Under the pieces are notes generated by a model that made no database searches, had not been told where the DNA came from, and worked only from the letters and a program-made list of their open reading frames with translations. From the NCBI RefSeq assembly GCF_021018805.1, contig NC_086259.1, forward strand, positions 15,457,501 to 15,521,500: a stretch of DNA of 64,000 bases. Direction: 5' to 3'. Origin of the DNA: Prinia subflava (taxonomy: Eukaryota; Chordata; Aves; Passeriformes; Cisticolidae). The position numbers and the translations under genes were made by a program. Positions 60,401-64,000 of this stretch are shown here, in pieces; the stretch's first letter is position 1; each line of letters starts with the position of its first letter.

Positions 60401-61489
60401 CATGTGTCGTGTCAGCCAAGTCAGGGAGGAGGCCCAAACCCTGGCACTGGGTTTGGGTAGGTTTTGTTGTTTCTTCTTTTTTTCTGCCTCCACGTTTGGC
60501 TCTCCCTGCAGTTGTGCAATGTCAGCAAGTCCAGCCTGTTTACAGTTGCTGTTTCTGACTGGGTCATTTGTCTGGATTAGTTACTGCAGAGGTCTGGAGT
60601 GCAGCTTTGGAGCACAGCAGTTCCTAGAACCGTGTGAGCACTGCTTGTTCCATCTGTGTCACGGATGTGTGCATCCCAAAGTGTGCATCCCTGTCCTGTC
60701 CCTAATCCCAAAGCCTGGGCCAGCTCCGGGCTCACCTGCTGCTGGACCTGCTGCAGTCACTTTTAGTTTAAAACACTGCCTAATATGTTTGGTCAGGGCA
60801 AAAATTCTTATTTTGGGAAGAAATCCAGTAGGATATTTTAAGAATACCCATTTGCAGCAATAACCTTGAAGACTTCAGCACTGGGAGCTGCCACTGATGT
60901 GAGCGATGTGTTGGGAGCAGGGAGCTCCCTTGGGACGGTGCCTGCAGGTGTGAGCAGAGCTCTGGATGCACACATTCCTGCAGGGATAGATCCACACAAA
61001 CCATTCCCCTGAAAACTGATAGTGAGGCCAAACTCCATCACTCCAGACTTGGGCTAAAAGCGTTCTGATATTCGGGGAAAATTATTCATCTGTGGAACAG
61101 ACAATTTTGGCATCAACCTCCCAGTCCTGTTGGTCAGGCTGAGTTGGTTGGAGTCCTGTATCTCTTAAATTCTTCCCAGATGCTGTCTACCAGATTATTA
61201 CTGCATTAATTCTCATATAGGCTGTCTGTAAAGAGAATAGAGATTATTTTAGATGTTAAGCATTAAGGTTTAAGTTGACAGATTTAACAGCTATTTATCT
61301 CTAGGGAAAGTGGTCTTTCTAACTTTTTGAGTTAGCAAATGCTCCCTGCTGATACCCATTGCTCTTTTACATGTGTGCCAGGCCCCCTGGAAATAATTAG
61401 CAGTAGGATAAATACCTGCAAGATTATAAGGTTTATATTTTATTAAGCATTTTTGAATTTCAATACCTTCCTTGTCATGAAAGCACTTC
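57460..61489. other. Noncoding DNA, no gene recognised
   Basis: Mixed DNA. 58300-58380 and 58640-58800 have slightly more complex texture, with CpGs near 58326, 58341 and 58726, but are not called. 59337-59640 and 60400-61040 are less AT-rich and carry several overlapping frames. The longest, 153 codons at 60402-60863 (+), reads as cysteine- and serine-rich low-information protein opposed by frames on the other strand. A direct repeat GTGTGCATCCC occurs at 60667-60677 and 60681-60691. A TA-rich run lies at 59942-59960. No transposon, exon or RNA gene was recognised. Confidence 0.35.
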
Positions 61490-61720
61490 TGATAGTGAGC
61501 ATACATCCTCTAATAATGACACAAATCATATTACTCTCAGCCATTTATCAGCATTCATAACATTTTGCTCCTGCAAAATTATTCTGTGATTTATTTTTAA
61601 AAGTAATAATCTGAAGGATGCAGCAGTACTTAACACAGCAGAGATAAGATGAGGCAAAATTAGTGAACAATTAATGTAAAAGGTTTTATTAGTTCTTCAG
61701 TTGAATTTGTGTAAAAATTA
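61490..61720. promoter_or_regulatory. Weak candidate conserved noncoding block
   Basis: Very AT-rich but complex sequence dense in homeodomain-type cores: TCTAATAATGAC, CAAATCATATTA, TTTATCAGCATTCATAAC, AAAATTATTCTGTG and GAACAATTAATG. No CpG and no repeat. It is plausible as a homeodomain-target element, equally plausible as neutral AT-rich DNA. Confidence 0.2.
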
Positions 61721-64000
61721 TAAGAAGTAGTCATGTTAGAGTCTATTTTGCATAAAGTACAGATAATTAATCTGTGCCTCTGTATTTTGAGCAATGCTGC
61801 TGCTGAAGAGGTAGATGGGCAAGTTTCTAAAGATTGAGATTTACTATGTTGATCCTCACAAACTTAAATAAAAATCGAGTTTTATGTGAATTTACAGTAA
61901 CCCACCCCATGCTTGTTATTCTTTATATTCTTCTTATTTACCCTTATATTGCCAAACCTTCTGGTAGGTGCTGGTGATTGTATTAAAGCCATTTCTGTTC
62001 TTTCTGCAGATGTCTGAAGGGACAGTTACCAGGGAGAGTGATGGCCTGGTTAGGTGCAGGAGGGGAGCAGAGTTTTACTGTTGCATGGGGTCATGTGAGA
62101 AACAGAGCAAAGCAAACGTGAAAAATACAATTTGTATTTACATCATAACAGTTAGTGTACACAAAGCTTGAGAATCCCAAAAGTCTGCACCAAGAGTTTC
62201 TAAATCTTAGGAAAACAAAAACCAGTTTTAGCCCCTGGGAGGATTTTTTTTCATATCCTACTTGATAGGGAACACTAAATGGAACATCACACATCGTGGT
62301 GTAAGTAACCTGCATGATTTACCTCCTGCTGGAATCTATTTGGTTTCTGTGACCTGTGATCTCTTACTTTAAATACTTCCAAGGACTGCTTGCTGGGATG
62401 GATGGAGTTCTTCTGAGGCAATCTGTTGATTTGACTCAACATTCTCTTACTTATATTTTATCTTACAGTATTTTGTGTATTTTATTTATTTTTCTTGTTG
62501 CTTAGAAAGATACTTCTGTGCAGATTAATCCATGCATTCTCCTCTTGGGCATTTGCCTTGTCCTGCCTGAAAAGTAGTTCAGAATTTATTAAACAAGCCA
62601 GAAAATTGCATGCTATCTCAAGAATGTGACTATTTGCTGTTCTCCCTGAGAGATGCCATATGCTTGGTTCTGTTGTCTCAGTAGAGGAAAGGTCTGCAGT
62701 TAATGATGGCATTAATGTTATCACCTAATTTTATTGGGTGATTCTCTTATCAGAAGGTATGAATGCATGTTGTGTTTGGTCAGTGCAAAATACTCTTGGT
62801 GGGGGGAGGAAAATTCATAGACCTCTATGAAGATAATGTATTATTTCTAATGTGGAAGTCAGTGTTTTGGGGTTGCTGATGGAACACAAAACATTCCATC
62901 GTTTTCCAGGGTTTCACAACAGCAGGGTGAGTTCTGCATCTGCTTAATTTTCACAGTTACAGTGCCTGAGACAAACCCAACACACAAGTCATGAGACAGT
63001 GTAGTTGAATGTAATATCAAAACGACTATTTTCAAAATAGTTCTGGTCATTGAACAGAAAAACACTTAAAATGTATTTGCCTGTCACTAATCACAAGGCA
63101 GATGCTGAAGCACATATTTTATAGAAGAGCTTAATGTTGTCAAAACATTGAAATCTGGCCTTTTCTCACGCAAATCCTGGAAATATGTACACAGTTACAC
63201 ACAATATTTTGCATAGGGGAATACATTTAATACATATACAAATACATGATTAAGGTATGTGCTGTACCTGGAAGTATCAAAAGAGTCTTGTTGCCTAAAT
63301 TAAATGTTTTTTCTTGCTTGTTTTCTTTAGCTGTGCAGTGTTTCTGTGCCTTGTTGCTTGAGCCAGGGTTTATGTCAGGCATCTTTTCAGCAGCATTTGG
63401 GGGCAGATCTGTGGCAGGGATAAGAAAGTGGAAAATGAGATCTTACAAAGAAAGTCATTAACATTGCCATTTTCAAAATAACAGCAGAAAAGTGGGAGTA
63501 AAACTGGGATGTTTAGAAAGATTTTTCCACCTTGAAGGTTTTTCTGGGTTCGGTTTGTGTTTTATATGCAGGGTAAAAATGTTTATCTAGTTAAAAATAA
63601 AAAAGAAAAAAATTGTTGATTACAAACTGGCCTTTTCTCTGCTGCATGGAATGTGTTAATATTTGCAACAGTTGTAAGAGTGTTTTAGTAAAACCATTAT
63701 GAACTACTGTGAGGAATAGAATCCCCCCATTATGTCACTGATAAAAGGGAAACAATTGAATATGACCCAAGGGTGGATTATTGTCACCAAGCAGTGTTAG
63801 AGAATGTGCATTACAGTTAGAGTAATTGCACAGCAAACTGATTTCTGTCCTTTTAAATTAAAATTGGACTATGAAACTACATTAGCTAATTTTGCTTACC
63901 AAGACATTTAGGGACTGTTGTCAAAGTAGAGCAGACTTGAAATAATGTGAAGAATTGGAGGGGAAAAAAAGTTTTTCTTGCATAAATTATTTTCTATGAG
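61721..64000. other. AT-rich noncoding DNA, nothing recognised
   Basis: Unique AT-rich sequence to the end of the window. Frames of up to 80 codons only. A G6 run near 62801-62806 and short A runs are the only simple features. No gene, RNA or transposon was identified. Confidence 0.4.

Noticed and set aside
60402..60863. Longest open reading frame, 153 codons, + strand
   Set aside because: No domain, low-information Cys/Ser-rich translation, and other frames are open on both strands in the same less AT-rich patch.

Overview
The window reads as vertebrate nuclear DNA without genes, most likely an intergenic desert or a very long intron in a bird, probably a songbird. The reasons are indirect. 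The sequence is AT-rich and CpG-poor. It has no Alu, L1 or B1-type repeat in 64 kb, which would be very unusual in a mammal. It has only short simple repeats, and only one interspersed element is recognisable, an old MIR-like relic in reverse orientation. No CR1 3' end was seen either, so the assignment to birds is an inference. The longest open reading frame is about 153 codons. None of the frames shows a domain or family motif I recognise, and there is no CpG island. I call no protein-coding gene, exon, tRNA, rRNA, CRISPR array or viral element.

The supported content falls into two classes. The first is simple sequence and local duplication: pure A tracts at 24619-24659 and 53386-53411, a T tract at 53682-53697, short microsatellites, a 64-bp-period tandem duplication at 57353-57458, a perfect 13-bp tandem pair at 28031-28056, and two copies of a 109-bp module at 4901-5009 and 5472-5580 that are about 87% identical. 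The second is a set of blocks whose composition resembles conserved noncoding elements: CpGs kept in a CpG-poor background, complex non-repetitive sequence, and clusters of homeodomain, POU, bZIP or nuclear-receptor type sites. The best are 24460-25085 and 42230-42610. Next come 5590-6560, 9720-10600, 46550-46990, 52975-53385 and 55190-55570. Weaker ones are 2640-3260, 12180-12400, 13460-13620, 27770-27990, 45480-45660 and 61490-61720.

Layout: 0-4.9 kb is unassigned sequence with the MIR relic and one G-quadruplex motif. 4.9-6.6 kb holds the duplicated module beside a candidate regulatory cluster. 6.6-24.4 kb is mostly featureless, with candidates at 9.7-10.6 and 12.2-12.4 kb and a perfect 11-bp inverted repeat at 18.2 kb. 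24.4-25.1 kb is the strongest candidate, interrupted by an A41 tract. 25-42 kb is mostly featureless. 42.2-47.0 kb carries three candidates. 47-64 kb is mostly featureless, with candidates at 53.0-53.4, 55.2-55.6 and 61.5-61.7 kb.

If the candidates are real, this is the pattern of a gene desert holding distal enhancers of a developmental regulator outside the window. I cannot name that gene. No statement about conservation could be tested here; it rests on composition and on knowledge of how such elements usually look. I did not find a new multi-gene system. The duplicated 109-bp module is the observation I would check first.
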